Assembly: GCA_027533425.1 (NCBI GenBank)
Contig: JAPZUD010000004.1
Coordinates: forward strand, 398,684-462,683
Length of the DNA: 64,000 nt
Direction: 5' to 3'
Source of the DNA: Beijerinckiaceae bacterium
GTDB taxonomy: Bacteria; Pseudomonadota; Alphaproteobacteria; Rhizobiales; Beijerinckiaceae
A program made the position numbers and the translations under genes. The notes below the pieces were generated by a model, which ran no database searches, had not been told where the DNA came from, and saw only the letters and a list, made by a program, of their open reading frames with translations. Positions 17,136 through 25,960 of the stretch are shown here, one piece after another (positions within the stretch are counted from its first letter, which is position 1; the number at the start of each line of letters is the position of its first letter).

Positions 17136-18062
17136 ATGCAACTCTACCTGCCGATCGCCGAATTGCCGCTCAATCTCTTCCTGCTTCTGGGCATGGGAGG
17201 AGCGATCGGGTTCATTTCGGGTCTGTTTGGTGTCGGCGGCGGTTTTCTTCTCACCCCCCTGCTGATCTTTGTCGGCGTTCCCGCGCCGGTTGCCGTGGCC
17301 ACCAGCGCCGCCCATATCGCCGCTTCCTCGGTCACCGGTGCGCTGACCTACTGGCGCCGGAATGCGCTTGATCTGAAGCTCGGTACGGTGCTGACGATCG
17401 GTGGCCTGCTCGGCACCCTCGCGGGCGTATTCTTCTTCAATCAGATGCGGCGGCTCGGCCATCTCGATCTGGTGATCACCCTTGCCTATGTCACGCTGTT
17501 GATGTCAGTCGGCTGCCTGATGTTTGTCGAGAGCATCGGCGCCATGCTCCGGCAGAAAGCCGGCAAGGCAGCACCCATCCGCAAGGCGGGTGATCATGTC
17601 TGGTACGAGAAGCTGCCGCTGACCATGCGCTTCCCCAGATCGAAGATGTCGACGAGTGTGATCCCGTTGGCCGGTCTTGGCTTGGTGATCGGCTTCATCG
17701 GGACTGTTCTGGGGATTGGTGGCGGGTTTCTTGTCGTCCCGGCTCTGATCTATTTTTTCCGCGTGCCGACCTCCATCGTTGTCGGCACCAGCCTGTTCCA
17801 GATTCTCGTCACGATGATCGTGGCCACATTCCTCCACGCCATTTTTTCGCAGGCGGTCGATGTGCTTCTCGCGCTGACGCTGGTCGTCGGCGGGGTGATC
17901 GGGGCCCAGTTCGGCACGCGGACCGGGCAGGCCCTCAAGGGTGAACAGTTCCGCCTGCTCCTCGCCATGCTCATCCTCATCGTCGGAATCCGCTTCGCAC
18001 TCGATCTCGTCGCTGCACCGGCCGACCGCTTCTCGATCAACGCGACGGAACTCGAGCGATGA
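17136..18062 (+). CDS. Sulfite exporter TauE/SafE family membrane protein
   Basis: A 308-residue membrane protein with about eight hydrophobic segments in two repeated halves, each carrying a Gly-rich motif (GFISGLFGVGGGFLLTP near residue 25 and GFIGTVLGIGGGFLVVP near 190), the hallmark of TauE/SafE proteins. I start at the ATG at 17136; an upstream in-frame extension overlaps the PodJ-like gene and is not membrane-like. Family members export sulfite, sulfoacetate or other organic anions. The next gene overlaps by 4 nt (ATGA) and encodes a TIGR02186 protein, a common partner of this exporter in alphaproteobacteria. The substrate cannot be told from the sequence. Confidence 0.9.
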   Translation: MQLYLPIAELPLNLFLLLGMGGAIGFISGLFGVGGGFLLTPLLIFVGVPAPVAVATSAAHIAASSVTGALTYWRRNALDLKLGTVLTIGGLLGTLAGVFFFNQMRRLGHLDLVITLAYVTLLMSVGCLMFVESIGAMLRQKAGKAAPIRKAGDHVWYEKLPLTMRFPRSKMSTSVIPLAGLGLVIGFIGTVLGIGGGFLVVPALIYFFRVPTSIVVGTSLFQILVTMIVATFLHAIFSQAVDVLLALTLVVGGVIGAQFGTRTGQALKGEQFRLLLAMLILIVGIRFALDLVAAPADRFSINATELER

Positions 18063-18820
18063 GTCGCTGGCTGGCCTCCGCGCTGCTCGCGCTTTCCCTT
18101 GCCGGTCAGGCCCGGGGCGAGGAACTGGTCCTTGCCCTATCGACCCGCGAGGTCGCCATCACCTCCACCTATACCGGTGCGGAAGTGACGGTTTTTGGCC
18201 ATATCGAACGCGATGCCCGGACAATTGCCCGCACGGGCGACTATGACATTGTGGCGCAGGTACAGGGCCCGACCGGCGAGGTGGTACTGCATCGCAAGGG
18301 GCGTTTCGGCTTCATCTGGCTGACCGAAAGCCGTCGGCGCTACAGCAAGGTGCCGCTGTATTTCTCCATTCTCAGCGCCAAGCCTCTGGCCTCGATCATC
18401 GATGAGGATAGCCGCCAGAGACTTAAACTCGGGCTGGAGCATTTCCTGCCGGCACCGACGCCGGAGCTTGAGGAACGCGATGAATTCGGGTTTCGCAATG
18501 CCCTGTTGCGCCTGCGCCGCGAGGAAGGCGCGCTGACCGAGAACGAAAGGGGCGTGACGATGATCCGCCCCAACCTCTTCACCGCACGCATTGTGTTGCC
18601 GGCCAAGGCACCGACCGGGCTCTATCTCGTGAACATCTCAATTCTCTCCGAGGGCGTACCGCTGCGGACGGCACAGGCCGGGTTCGTGGTGCGCAAGGTC
18701 GGCTTCGACGCTTTCGTCGCGAACGCGGCCCGGAACGAGGCCGTCACCTACGGCCTCTTCACCGTTCTGATGGCTGTCCTGCTCGGCTGGATGGCGAATG
18801 TCGTGTTCCGCAAGGACTAG
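18059..18820 (+). CDS. TIGR02186 family membrane-anchored protein
   Basis: A 253-residue protein with a signal peptide (residues 1-20, cleaved near QARGEE), an extracytoplasmic beta-rich body that starts LVLALSTREVAITSTYTGAE, and one C-terminal membrane segment (about 230-248). These features fit the TIGR02186 family, whose function is unknown but which is regularly encoded after TauE/SafE exporters. The 4-nt overlap with the exporter indicates translational coupling. It probably forms a periplasmic subunit or accessory of the exporter (inference). Confidence 0.85.
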   Translation: MSRWLASALLALSLAGQARGEELVLALSTREVAITSTYTGAEVTVFGHIERDARTIARTGDYDIVAQVQGPTGEVVLHRKGRFGFIWLTESRRRYSKVPLYFSILSAKPLASIIDEDSRQRLKLGLEHFLPAPTPELEERDEFGFRNALLRLRREEGALTENERGVTMIRPNLFTARIVLPAKAPTGLYLVNISILSEGVPLRTAQAGFVVRKVGFDAFVANAARNEAVTYGLFTVLMAVLLGWMANVVFRKD

Positions 18821-18894
18821 AACGCAGGTTCGTGAACCGGAGTGATCTTGATCATCCCGGGGAGGACAGGCCATCAGGCGCGTCGGCACTCTCG

Positions 18895-20322
18895 TCAGGC
18901 CGGCTTCCGGCTTGCCGGGGTCAGGGCGTCGAACGCCTCGAACCGGGTGGAACGGCAATAGGTGTGGATTCCGGAGACAACCTGATGTCCCTCAGGGAAG
19001 AGACTCGACATCCGTTCCTGCCGAAAGCCATCCCTGTCCAGCTGGACAATCCGCATGAAATGGACACCGCGCCCGTATCCTCCGAGGCAATCCTGCACCG
19101 GGCGGATCAGGTCGTCGCCCTGTCGGAGCACCGGCCCCGCACTTCGCGCGAAACGGGCATCGATCATCAGCGGGTTCTGCCCATGCGGAAAGAAGGGGCC
19201 AAGCGGTGAATCCGCGTGATAGGCGCATAGGCAATCCCAGCTGGACCCGCCGCGGCTCTCATTGCCGAGCAGCCAGAACTTTCCGCCATGGGAAAACAGC
19301 GTGGCATCCTGCAGGGGAACATCGAGCAGGGGCGCGCATTCCTCCCAGCGATCGGGAAAAGCCGCAGCACGGTAGAGCGGGAGATGTCCTTCGGCCGCAT
19401 TCTCGGGGATCATGTAGATCTGCCCGTCATGCCGGAACAGGAACGGATAGGACAGGTGCCCCTTCCGGGTCAGGACAGGGCGCAGCGGGCCGAGCGGCCG
19501 GGCCTCGCCATCGAGTTCGGTCACCGCGAGAAATCCCGTCATGGTGCTGAACGGGAAAACTTCGACAAACAGGAAAGCCCGCCCGTTCTCCTCCCAGAGA
19601 ATCGGGTCTGCCAGATAGCTGGACCCGTCATCGGCAATCCACGCGCAGCCGTCGGATGTGCTGGGGAGGCTGGTATCCTCATGCTTCCGGCGGCGGACAC
19701 CGACATGCCAGTGGTCAGGGCGGAAATGTCGCCGTGCCGCTAGCCCCAGAGCCTTGGCCACGAAGTGACGACCCGCCACGCGGGCCGGCGATTGCGGGCG
19801 ATGGACCTCGGCAACCGGGATCTCGACGGGCGCATGGCCGCTGACGGCCTTGTGGATCAGCCATCCCAGGCGCTGGATGTAGGAAGTCAGCGTGAAAGCG
19901 ACGCTGAATGGCCGCTCCGTGGCCGGCAAACCTGTCCAGCGGAGGCCGTTCGGATCGCGGACGATCAGACGTGGCGTCAGCCCTTGTGCGAGGCGCAACG
20001 GGAGCAGCGCGAGCGCTTCGTTTTCGATCGTCACCTGGAATCCGTCACCCGATGTGGGCGTCGGGGACAGCGCGATCCGCACACGACCGGAAACGTCGTC
20101 CGGGGGGGGCGCGCCCTGGCAGGACGGGGAGAGCCACGCGCCGGATTCCACGCCGTAGAGGTGCGGCTCAAGCCGAAGGAGCCAGTCCGGTCTTGGCTGC
20201 GGTGCCGCTGCCGCCACAACGATTTCCGTCGCGACGTCATGCCCGAGTTCGTTCAAGTGTGAAACGAGACTGTCCAGCCACGCGCCGGAATCGGAAAGTT
20301 TGATGCCGAGAAGTAGGTTCAC
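18895..20322 (-). CDS. Glucosamine inositolphosphorylceramide transferase-like protein (beta-propeller type)
   Basis: About 475 residues. Residues 190-460 contain repeated blade-like segments (CAWIADDGSSYLADPILWEE, RAFLFVEVFPF, GHLSYPFLFRHDGQIYMIPE, QDATLFSHGGKFWLLGN, GPFFPHGQNPLMIDARFARS, AGPVLRQGDDLIRPVQDC) that match the five-bladed domain shared by plant GINT1-like proteins and many bacterial polysaccharide clusters. The N-terminal 150 residues are less defined and may resemble a formyltransferase-like half. I start at the GTG at 20322; a TTG at 20337 is an alternative. It is divergent from a GT4 glycosyltransferase and lies in a polysaccharide locus, so a role in modifying or transferring a sugar is likely. 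The precise reaction is unknown. Confidence 0.7.
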   Translation of the reverse strand: MNLLLGIKLSDSGAWLDSLVSHLNELGHDVATEIVVAAAAPQPRPDWLLRLEPHLYGVESGAWLSPSCQGAPPPDDVSGRVRIALSPTPTSGDGFQVTIENEALALLPLRLAQGLTPRLIVRDPNGLRWTGLPATERPFSVAFTLTSYIQRLGWLIHKAVSGHAPVEIPVAEVHRPQSPARVAGRHFVAKALGLAARRHFRPDHWHVGVRRRKHEDTSLPSTSDGCAWIADDGSSYLADPILWEENGRAFLFVEVFPFSTMTGFLAVTELDGEARPLGPLRPVLTRKGHLSYPFLFRHDGQIYMIPENAAEGHLPLYRAAAFPDRWEECAPLLDVPLQDATLFSHGGKFWLLGNESRGGSSWDCLCAYHADSPLGPFFPHGQNPLMIDARFARSAGPVLRQGDDLIRPVQDCLGGYGRGVHFMRIVQLDRDGFRQERMSSLFPEGHQVVSGIHTYCRSTRFEAFDALTPASRKPA

Positions 20323-20422
20323 ACCCGAACCCCGCAAGGGAATTTTATGAAAATTGTGCGATCAGGCAGGCAGGCGCCGGTATGACGGACCGTGCGTCGG
20401 GATTCCGTTCGGGGCCTGTTTA

Positions 20423-21508
20423 ATGCCATCCCGTAAATTTCTCTTTTACATGCCGGCCCTGCTGGGAGGTGGCGCGGAGCGCGTCTTCGCATTGCTGGCT
20501 TCCGAGACTCGCCGCCGGGGCCACGACGTGATCTTCGCCGTTGACTACGAAGCGACCGAGAATCTCGATTATCTCGACCCCGGAATCCGCAAGGTCACGC
20601 TTCCGTCAGGGCACTTGCGTTCCGTCATGGGGCTTGCCGCGCTGTTGCGCAGGGAAAGCCCGGATGTCTCCTTCTCCGGACTTGGCGTTGCCAATCTCAA
20701 GCACATGCTGGCGGCGCTCATGACGGCCCGGCATCGCCGGGCCGTCATTTCCTTCCATGGTTTCTTCGAATCCGAGAACCGCCTGCTTTCGCGGCTTGGC
20801 AATCACGGCGCGCCGCTCTTCACGCGCCTCTGCGGCCGCGCCATCGCCGTCTCCGACGGGCTGAGGGATGAGCTTGTCCGGCGCTACCATGCCTCGCCCT
20901 CGCGCACCGTCCGCATCTATAACCCTGTCTATTCACCGGTTGGCTGGCCCGCAGTCGAGGCTGCCGATCTGGCGTCACGCCCGCCGCGCATCCTCTTTGT
21001 TGGCCGCATGCATCCGGACAAGGATCTCCCGACCCTGCTCCGCGCCTTCGCGAAGGTCAGCACCCCCGGGGCCATGCTGGAGCTGGTCGGTGACGGCCCG
21101 GTGCGGCCGGAACTGGAGCGCCTTTCCGCCGCGCTTGGCATTGCGGATCGCCTGTCCTTCGCTGGCTATCTGAAGGATCCGGCGGATGCCTATCGCCGTT
21201 CGCGGGTGCTCGCACTGACGTCGCGGCTCGAAAGTTTCGGCAATGTTGTCGCCGAGGCGCTTGCCCATGGATTGCCGGTGGTCAGCACTGCGGCAGCGGG
21301 GCCGGCGGAAATTCTCGGCCATGGCGAATTCGGGGCGCTGGTGCCGATCGGGGATCATGAAGCGATGGCACGCGCGCTTGACGCTGCTTTGAGCGGGTCG
21401 GGAGAACCCGCTGCAAGGCAGGCCCGCGCCTCTCTCTTCTCGATCGAAGCGGCGACCGATGCCTACCTGGCAACGGCAGAGGACATCCTGCGGGACGTGT
21501 CAGCCTGA
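20423..21508 (+). CDS. Glycosyltransferase family 4
   Basis: A 361-residue GT-B type transferase beginning MPSRKFLFYMPALLGGGAER, with the N-terminal Gly-rich acceptor motif, the donor domain motif PPRILFVGRMHPDKDLPTLL (about 185-205) and the retaining-GT motif SRLESFGNVVAEALAHGLPV (about 268-287), which carries the expected E-x7-E spacing. It transfers a sugar from a nucleotide-sugar donor, probably in assembly of the polysaccharide repeat unit encoded by this locus. The chosen ATG at 20423 puts the Gly-rich loop at the normal distance from the N-terminus. The 3' end overlaps the convergent WecG-type gene by 9 nt. Confidence 0.9.
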   Translation: MPSRKFLFYMPALLGGGAERVFALLASETRRRGHDVIFAVDYEATENLDYLDPGIRKVTLPSGHLRSVMGLAALLRRESPDVSFSGLGVANLKHMLAALMTARHRRAVISFHGFFESENRLLSRLGNHGAPLFTRLCGRAIAVSDGLRDELVRRYHASPSRTVRIYNPVYSPVGWPAVEAADLASRPPRILFVGRMHPDKDLPTLLRAFAKVSTPGAMLELVGDGPVRPELERLSAALGIADRLSFAGYLKDPADAYRRSRVLALTSRLESFGNVVAEALAHGLPVVSTAAAGPAEILGHGEFGALVPIGDHEAMARALDAALSGSGEPAARQARASLFSIEAATDAYLATAEDILRDVSA

Positions 21509-22288
21509 TTTGCCCGATCGTCCCCGCATGGATTGGGTGATCATCCGCCAGAGGAAGACCGGATTACCAAGGATGTAGCGACGCCAGAGCCGACCTGGCT
21601 CCTGCAGCAGGCGGAAGGCCCATTCCAGCCGCAACGTTCGGACCAGCGGCGGGGCCCGGACAACTTCGCCGGCAAGGAAATCGAACAGCGCGCCGACGCC
21701 GAAAGCCAGCCCGCAATGGCGGGAGCCCAGATTCTGGTGGATCCACAATTCCTGCAGCGGATTGCCAAGCGCGACCAGCACGATGTCGGCCCGGTTCGCC
21801 TCCAGCTTCCCCCGGACTTCCGCCGTTCGACGATCGCCGCCATAGCCATCCGAAAGCACCACGTATCGATGCTGCGGTGCGAGCCCGGAGAGGCTGGCCG
21901 CTGCGCGTTCGGCGATCCCGGGCTTGCCGCCAAACAGGGCCACCGAAAGCGGTGCCGGGGCAGCCTTCAGCAGAAGGGGCAGCAGGTCGGTCCCGTTCAG
22001 ATTGGCCGGAAAGGAGCGCCCGCCCACCAGCCGTGCGCCAATATCGACACCAATTCCATCCGGCAGGACCACAAATTCGCCAAGCGCATTGGCGAAGGCG
22101 GGATTGTCATAGGCCACGTTGACCATATGCGCATTCGCAAAGGCGATCTTGGCATGGTTGCCGCGGGTGATGATCCGGTGCAGGCCGGTGATCGCTTCGT
22201 CGCGGGTCAGGGCGGCGACGGAGACCGGGCCGATCCGGATGGTCTTCTGGACAAGCGGTTCGATCGACGCGTTGACGCGCGCTGTCAT
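21500..22288 (-). CDS. WecG/TagA/CpsF family glycosyltransferase (GT26)
   Basis: A 262-residue protein with the family hallmarks IAFANAHMVNVAYDNP, the VVLPDGIGVDIGARLVGG catalytic region (about 73-90), NLNGTDLLP and VALGNPLQELWIHQN (about 180-195). WecG/TagA enzymes add the second sugar (ManNAcA or ManNAc) to a lipid-linked monosaccharide, and many relatives act in exopolysaccharide assembly. The C-terminal tail is basic and amphipathic (LFRLLQEPGRLWRRYILGN-like region), which is important for membrane attachment in TagA relatives. Its start overlaps the 3' end of the upstream epimerase gene by 4 nt, so the two are co-translated. Confidence 0.9.
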   Translation of the reverse strand: MTARVNASIEPLVQKTIRIGPVSVAALTRDEAITGLHRIITRGNHAKIAFANAHMVNVAYDNPAFANALGEFVVLPDGIGVDIGARLVGGRSFPANLNGTDLLPLLLKAAPAPLSVALFGGKPGIAERAAASLSGLAPQHRYVVLSDGYGGDRRTAEVRGKLEANRADIVLVALGNPLQELWIHQNLGSRHCGLAFGVGALFDFLAGEVVRAPPLVRTLRLEWAFRLLQEPGRLWRRYILGNPVFLWRMITQSMRGRSGKSG

Positions 22289-23232
22289 CGCACGTTCCTC
22301 AGCCAGTCGATGGATTGCGCCATGATGGCCTCATAGCCGGTCCGCTCGAAGCCGAGATCGGCATCCGTCGCGACGGAGGAAAACCGGACATCCGAGCTGA
22401 ACAATCGGGCGAGACTGGGCGTGATCGCTTCGGGCAGCCAGGGTTTGGGGCCGAACAGCTTTTCCATGAGCTTCAGCGGCAGCACGGCAAACCGGCTTTC
22501 AAGCCTGAGCTGATAGCCCGGCACGCGATGGACCGGCGTCGCGCCGAGGCCTTTCGCGAGATCCAGAAGATAGCGGTTCCAGCGCGGCGGATCGGGCATG
22601 GCGAGATTGTAGCTGAGGCCACTCTGCTCACAGAAAAGCGCGCGGGCAATCGCCGCCGCTACGTCCTCGACCGCGATCAGATTGGCAAAACCGTCGCCCT
22701 GTGCGCCGAGATCGCCCAGGCGATGCTGACGGAGCAAGCGGCCGATGCGCAAGGTCCATGGGTGGGATTCTGGCCCGCAGACGAGGCCCGGCCGGAGAAT
22801 GATGGTCTCAAGGCCACGGGCCTGGGCGGCGCGCAAAAGCGCCTCGCACTGGATCTTGGCCGCGCCATAGGCATTCACCCCTTCGCCCTGCGGGCTGTCC
22901 TCGTCGATCATCCCTTCGCGCGAGCCATAGACGGCGATGCTGGAGAGATGGACAAAGCGGCGGACGCGATGATGGAATGCGGCGTTGATCAGCGCCTCGG
23001 TGCTGCGGATCATCGTGTCGGGGGAGCCCAGCACGCAATTGACCACCGCCTGCATACCCTCGGCGGCGGCCTGCGCCGATGCGGAATCTGTTGCATCGAC
23101 CAGCCGCATCGCAGCCGCTCCCGGGCGCGCCTTCCTGATACCCCGGAACGGTTCCGCGAGGCCGGAAGCCTTGAGGGTCTCAACGACGTGACGGCCGACA
23201 AAGCCGTTTGCGCCAACCACCAGGACCTTCAT
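22285..23232 (-). CDS. NAD-dependent epimerase/dehydratase (extended SDR)
   Basis: A 315-residue extended short-chain dehydrogenase. It begins MKVLVVGANGFVGRHVVETL with the NAD-binding GxxGxxG motif, and the catalytic Tyr-x3-Lys is in NAYGAAKIQCE (about residues 131-141). I start at this ATG because upstream residues are not Rossmann-like. The family includes nucleotide-sugar 4-epimerases and dehydratases. The position directly before and overlapping a WecG-type transferase suggests it makes or modifies the sugar donor for the polysaccharide. The exact sugar is unknown. Confidence 0.88.
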   Translation of the reverse strand: MKVLVVGANGFVGRHVVETLKASGLAEPFRGIRKARPGAAAMRLVDATDSASAQAAAEGMQAVVNCVLGSPDTMIRSTEALINAAFHHRVRRFVHLSSIAVYGSREGMIDEDSPQGEGVNAYGAAKIQCEALLRAAQARGLETIILRPGLVCGPESHPWTLRIGRLLRQHRLGDLGAQGDGFANLIAVEDVAAAIARALFCEQSGLSYNLAMPDPPRWNRYLLDLAKGLGATPVHRVPGYQLRLESRFAVLPLKLMEKLFGPKPWLPEAITPSLARLFSSDVRFSSVATDADLGFERTGYEAIMAQSIDWLRNVR

Positions 23233-23571
23233 GCCGGTGTCCCTTTCCGGCTTATCCTGCGGGCGGCTCCGGGCAGCACCAGCCTCCTGACGGAGCATGG
23301 CGCGCCGGGCGATGCGATCGGGCATCGGGGTCGAACAAAGGCGAAGGAAACCTTCGGGAAAGGCAGTCGGAAGCAGGGTTTGAACATGGCTGCTGATTAC
23401 CGGCTATCTCCTAAAATTTTCATGATTCGATACCGGAATCCTTCAGGCATGGCAGGAAATCTTCGCCGCTCCCGGCTGAATTTCAGGGCGGAAAGCAAAG
23501 CCGGACCAATCCGGTAGGGAATTTCGGCTAGGCTGGGTTCTCTCGTTCGGAACCATCTCGGAGCCATTCAC
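23233..23571. other. 339-bp divergent intergenic region
   Basis: This lies between the minus-strand epimerase operon and the plus-strand GH10 gene, so it should hold promoters for both. A small perfect inverted repeat (CGAAGG-AAA-CCTTCG, 23342-23356) and a more AT-rich patch near 23400-23430 are visible. No convincing gene is present. Confidence 0.5.
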
Positions 23572-24675
23572 GTGGATTTCAGCCGGTCGATCAATCGTCG
23601 CCAGATAATGCAGCTCGGAGCCGCAGCTGCGGTGGCAGCCCCCATCGCACCAGCCCTGGGCCAGCGCCTGCCGCTTTGGGCCGAGGCCCGGCGGGCAGGT
23701 ATTCTTTTCGGCTCGGCGGCCGCCTGGGAGGTCATCAAGGATCCCGAATATGGCGCGCTGCAGGCGCAGCATTCGCGCCTTCTGGCAACGGAACTTGCGC
23801 TGAAATTCGACTATCTGCGTCCGCGCGAGGAGACGTTCGACTTCGGGCAACCCGACGCGCTCCTCGAATTCGCACGTGCCCATGGCATGTATTTCCGGGG
23901 TGCGGCCATGTTCTGGAATGATTGGCCCGCCCCTTGGCTCAAGGGCAAGTCAGCACGGGAGATCGAACGGATCTTCGACGAGCATATTGATGTTGTCGGC
24001 GGTCGCTACGCGGGCGCCATGCAATCGTGGGATGCGGTCAACGAACCCTTCTGGCCCGATGCCGGCCGACCGGGCGGGTTCCGGCCTGGGCCCTGGTATG
24101 ATGCGATGGGCGAAGCGTATATCGAGCGGGCCTTCCGGCGCCTCGCGCGTGTCGATCCGTTGGCGAAGCTTGTACTCAACGAGGCCTTCACCGAACAGGA
24201 TGACCGGCTGGGCCGTCAGGTCCGTGCGGCCATGCTGCCCCTGATCGATCGGCTGCTCGACAAGGGCGTCAAGCTGGATGCCATTGGCCTGCAGGCGCAT
24301 ATCCGCCCGGGCCTCGCCTTCGACATGGAGCCCTTCCTCCGGTTCCTCGAGGAAATTGCCCGGCGGAAGCTCGATATCTATCTCACCGAATTCGATATCG
24401 AGGATCTGACCTTCCCGAAAGAGATCACGAAGCGCGACGAGCAGGTAGCAGAATGGACGATGCGCTTTCTCGAACCCGTCCTGAAAAACCGGGCCGTGAA
24501 GGTGCTCATTCCCTGGCACCTCTCCGACCGCTACACATGGTATCGCGAGCCGGCTGTGGCGAGGGAACGGGGTTTCCGCTTCCCGGCGCGGGCACTGCCT
24601 TTCGATGATCGGCTCAACGAGAAGCCGATGGCCATGGCCATCCGGCGGGCCTTGCAGGCAGCCCCGGCCCGCTGA
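23572..24675 (+). CDS. Glycoside hydrolase family 10 (endo-xylanase-like), Tat-exported
   Basis: A 367-residue protein with a GTG start behind a good ribosome site (cggagcc). The N-terminus NRRQIMQLGAAAAVAAPIAP reads as a twin-arginine signal peptide. The body is a GH10 barrel: putative acid/base Glu158 in SWDAVNEPFWP and nucleophile Glu273 in YLTEFDIED, with KFDYLRPREETFDFGQPDAL in the early strand region. The usual RGHTLVWH motif is replaced by RGAAMFWN, so two normally conserved His residues are missing. GH10 enzymes cut beta-1,4-xylan, but relatives inside exopolysaccharide loci are thought to trim or release the product. Here it sits between sugar-transfer genes, so a polymer-processing role is more likely than plant xylan breakdown. 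Confidence 0.87.
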   Translation: MDFSRSINRRQIMQLGAAAAVAAPIAPALGQRLPLWAEARRAGILFGSAAAWEVIKDPEYGALQAQHSRLLATELALKFDYLRPREETFDFGQPDALLEFARAHGMYFRGAAMFWNDWPAPWLKGKSAREIERIFDEHIDVVGGRYAGAMQSWDAVNEPFWPDAGRPGGFRPGPWYDAMGEAYIERAFRRLARVDPLAKLVLNEAFTEQDDRLGRQVRAAMLPLIDRLLDKGVKLDAIGLQAHIRPGLAFDMEPFLRFLEEIARRKLDIYLTEFDIEDLTFPKEITKRDEQVAEWTMRFLEPVLKNRAVKVLIPWHLSDRYTWYREPAVARERGFRFPARALPFDDRLNEKPMAMAIRRALQAAPAR

Positions 24676-24838
24676 TGCGCCTGGCGCTTGCCTTTCGGGA
24701 AAGCCGGCAAGTATTCCGCAACGATAATGCGGACAATTGCACCGGTTTCGCCCCGGATTGCACGAAAGATTTTACTTTCGGCCGCATGGCTGGGGCGAAG
24801 GCTGCGCATAAGGCGGCATCAACCAGGACCGGAAAACC

Positions 24839-25960
24839 GTGAAGACCATTTACATCGTTGCACCCGGAGGCGGCGTCGGCGGCGGCATGGGCCGCGTCAA
24901 GGATTACATCCTTGAATCGGACGCAGCCCGGAATGGGCCTGTCCGGTTCGAGGCTTTGGTCACCCGCGACGAGCGGGGTGTCGGCTTCTCGCTCCTGCTT
25001 CTCCTGCGCGCCATCCTGAAGATCTGGTGGGCCCGGCTGAGCGGCAGTCTGGCCTTTGTCCATGTCAATTTCGGCGATAAGGGCAGCGCCTTCCGGAAGG
25101 GCGTGATCATCCTCGCTTCCGCCTTGGTCGGCGCCCCGACTCTCCTTCATCTCCATGCGGCGGAACTGATGGAGTTCCACGCAGAAGGTTCGGCGATCCG
25201 CCGCTGGTTGCTGCGGCTCCCTTTCCGGCAGGCCAGCGCGATCATCGTGCTCGGCCGGCTCTGGAAGGAATGGCTCGTTCGGGATCTCGGAATCGATGCG
25301 GGAAAGATCGATATCCTTTGCAACGGGGTTCCGGTCGTGCCGATGCCCCGGACCTTCACGGCAGACCCCGGCCGGACCCGCACGATCCTCTTTCTGGGCC
25401 TCCTGACCGAGCGGAAGGGCATTTCCGATTTTCTCGCCGCGCTGGCTCGCCTTCCCGGTGAGGCCCCGCCCTGGCGCGCGATCATCGCCGGCCATGGTGA
25501 CGTGGCCCGCTACTCGGCGCTGGCAGAGGAACTTGGCCTTGCAGGCCGGGCAGAATTCACCGGCTGGGTCGGGCAGGCGGATGTGCGCCGTTTGCTGTGC
25601 AGCGTCGACATGATGGTCCTGCCTTCCTATCACGAGGGGCTTCCCCTGGTGATTCTCGAAGCGTTGGGCTGCGGCGCGCCGGTCATCACGACGCCGGTCG
25701 GGGCGATCCCGGAGTTTCTGGAGCAGGGAAGGGAAGTCCTGCTTGTGCCGCCCGGCGACCGGCAGGCGCTGGCTGATCGGATGCTCGACGTAATGATGGA
25801 TCCGGTGCTGCAGCAATCGCTGTCCGACAAGGGCCTGGAACGGTTTCGCGCCCGGTTCACGCTGGAGGCTTTCCTGGCTGATATGCTGTCAATCTACGCG
25901 CGCCGGTTCGGTGTCCGGGCGGATCCGTCGGGCGAGATCGCTGCGGAGCGTGCGCGATGA
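24839..25960 (+). CDS. Glycosyltransferase family 4
   Basis: A 373-residue GT-B transferase with a GTG start. The N-terminal Gly-rich loop is APGGGVGGGMGRVK. The donor domain shows RTILFLGLLTERKGISDFL (about 180-198) and the retaining motif LPSYHEGLPLVILEALGCG (about 260-278). It has no signal peptide and should act at the cytoplasmic face of the membrane. The next gene (GMC oxidoreductase) overlaps by 4 nt, so the two are translationally coupled. It probably builds the same polysaccharide as the other transferases in the locus. Confidence 0.9.
   Translation: MKTIYIVAPGGGVGGGMGRVKDYILESDAARNGPVRFEALVTRDERGVGFSLLLLLRAILKIWWARLSGSLAFVHVNFGDKGSAFRKGVIILASALVGAPTLLHLHAAELMEFHAEGSAIRRWLLRLPFRQASAIIVLGRLWKEWLVRDLGIDAGKIDILCNGVPVVPMPRTFTADPGRTRTILFLGLLTERKGISDFLAALARLPGEAPPWRAIIAGHGDVARYSALAEELGLAGRAEFTGWVGQADVRRLLCSVDMMVLPSYHEGLPLVILEALGCGAPVITTPVGAIPEFLEQGREVLLVPPGDRQALADRMLDVMMDPVLQQSLSDKGLERFRARFTLEAFLADMLSIYARRFGVRADPSGEIAAERAR

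Noticed and set aside
23342..23356. Hairpin CGAAGG-AAA-CCTTCG as a terminator
   Set aside because: It lies between divergent genes and has no T-run on either side, so no gene would end there.
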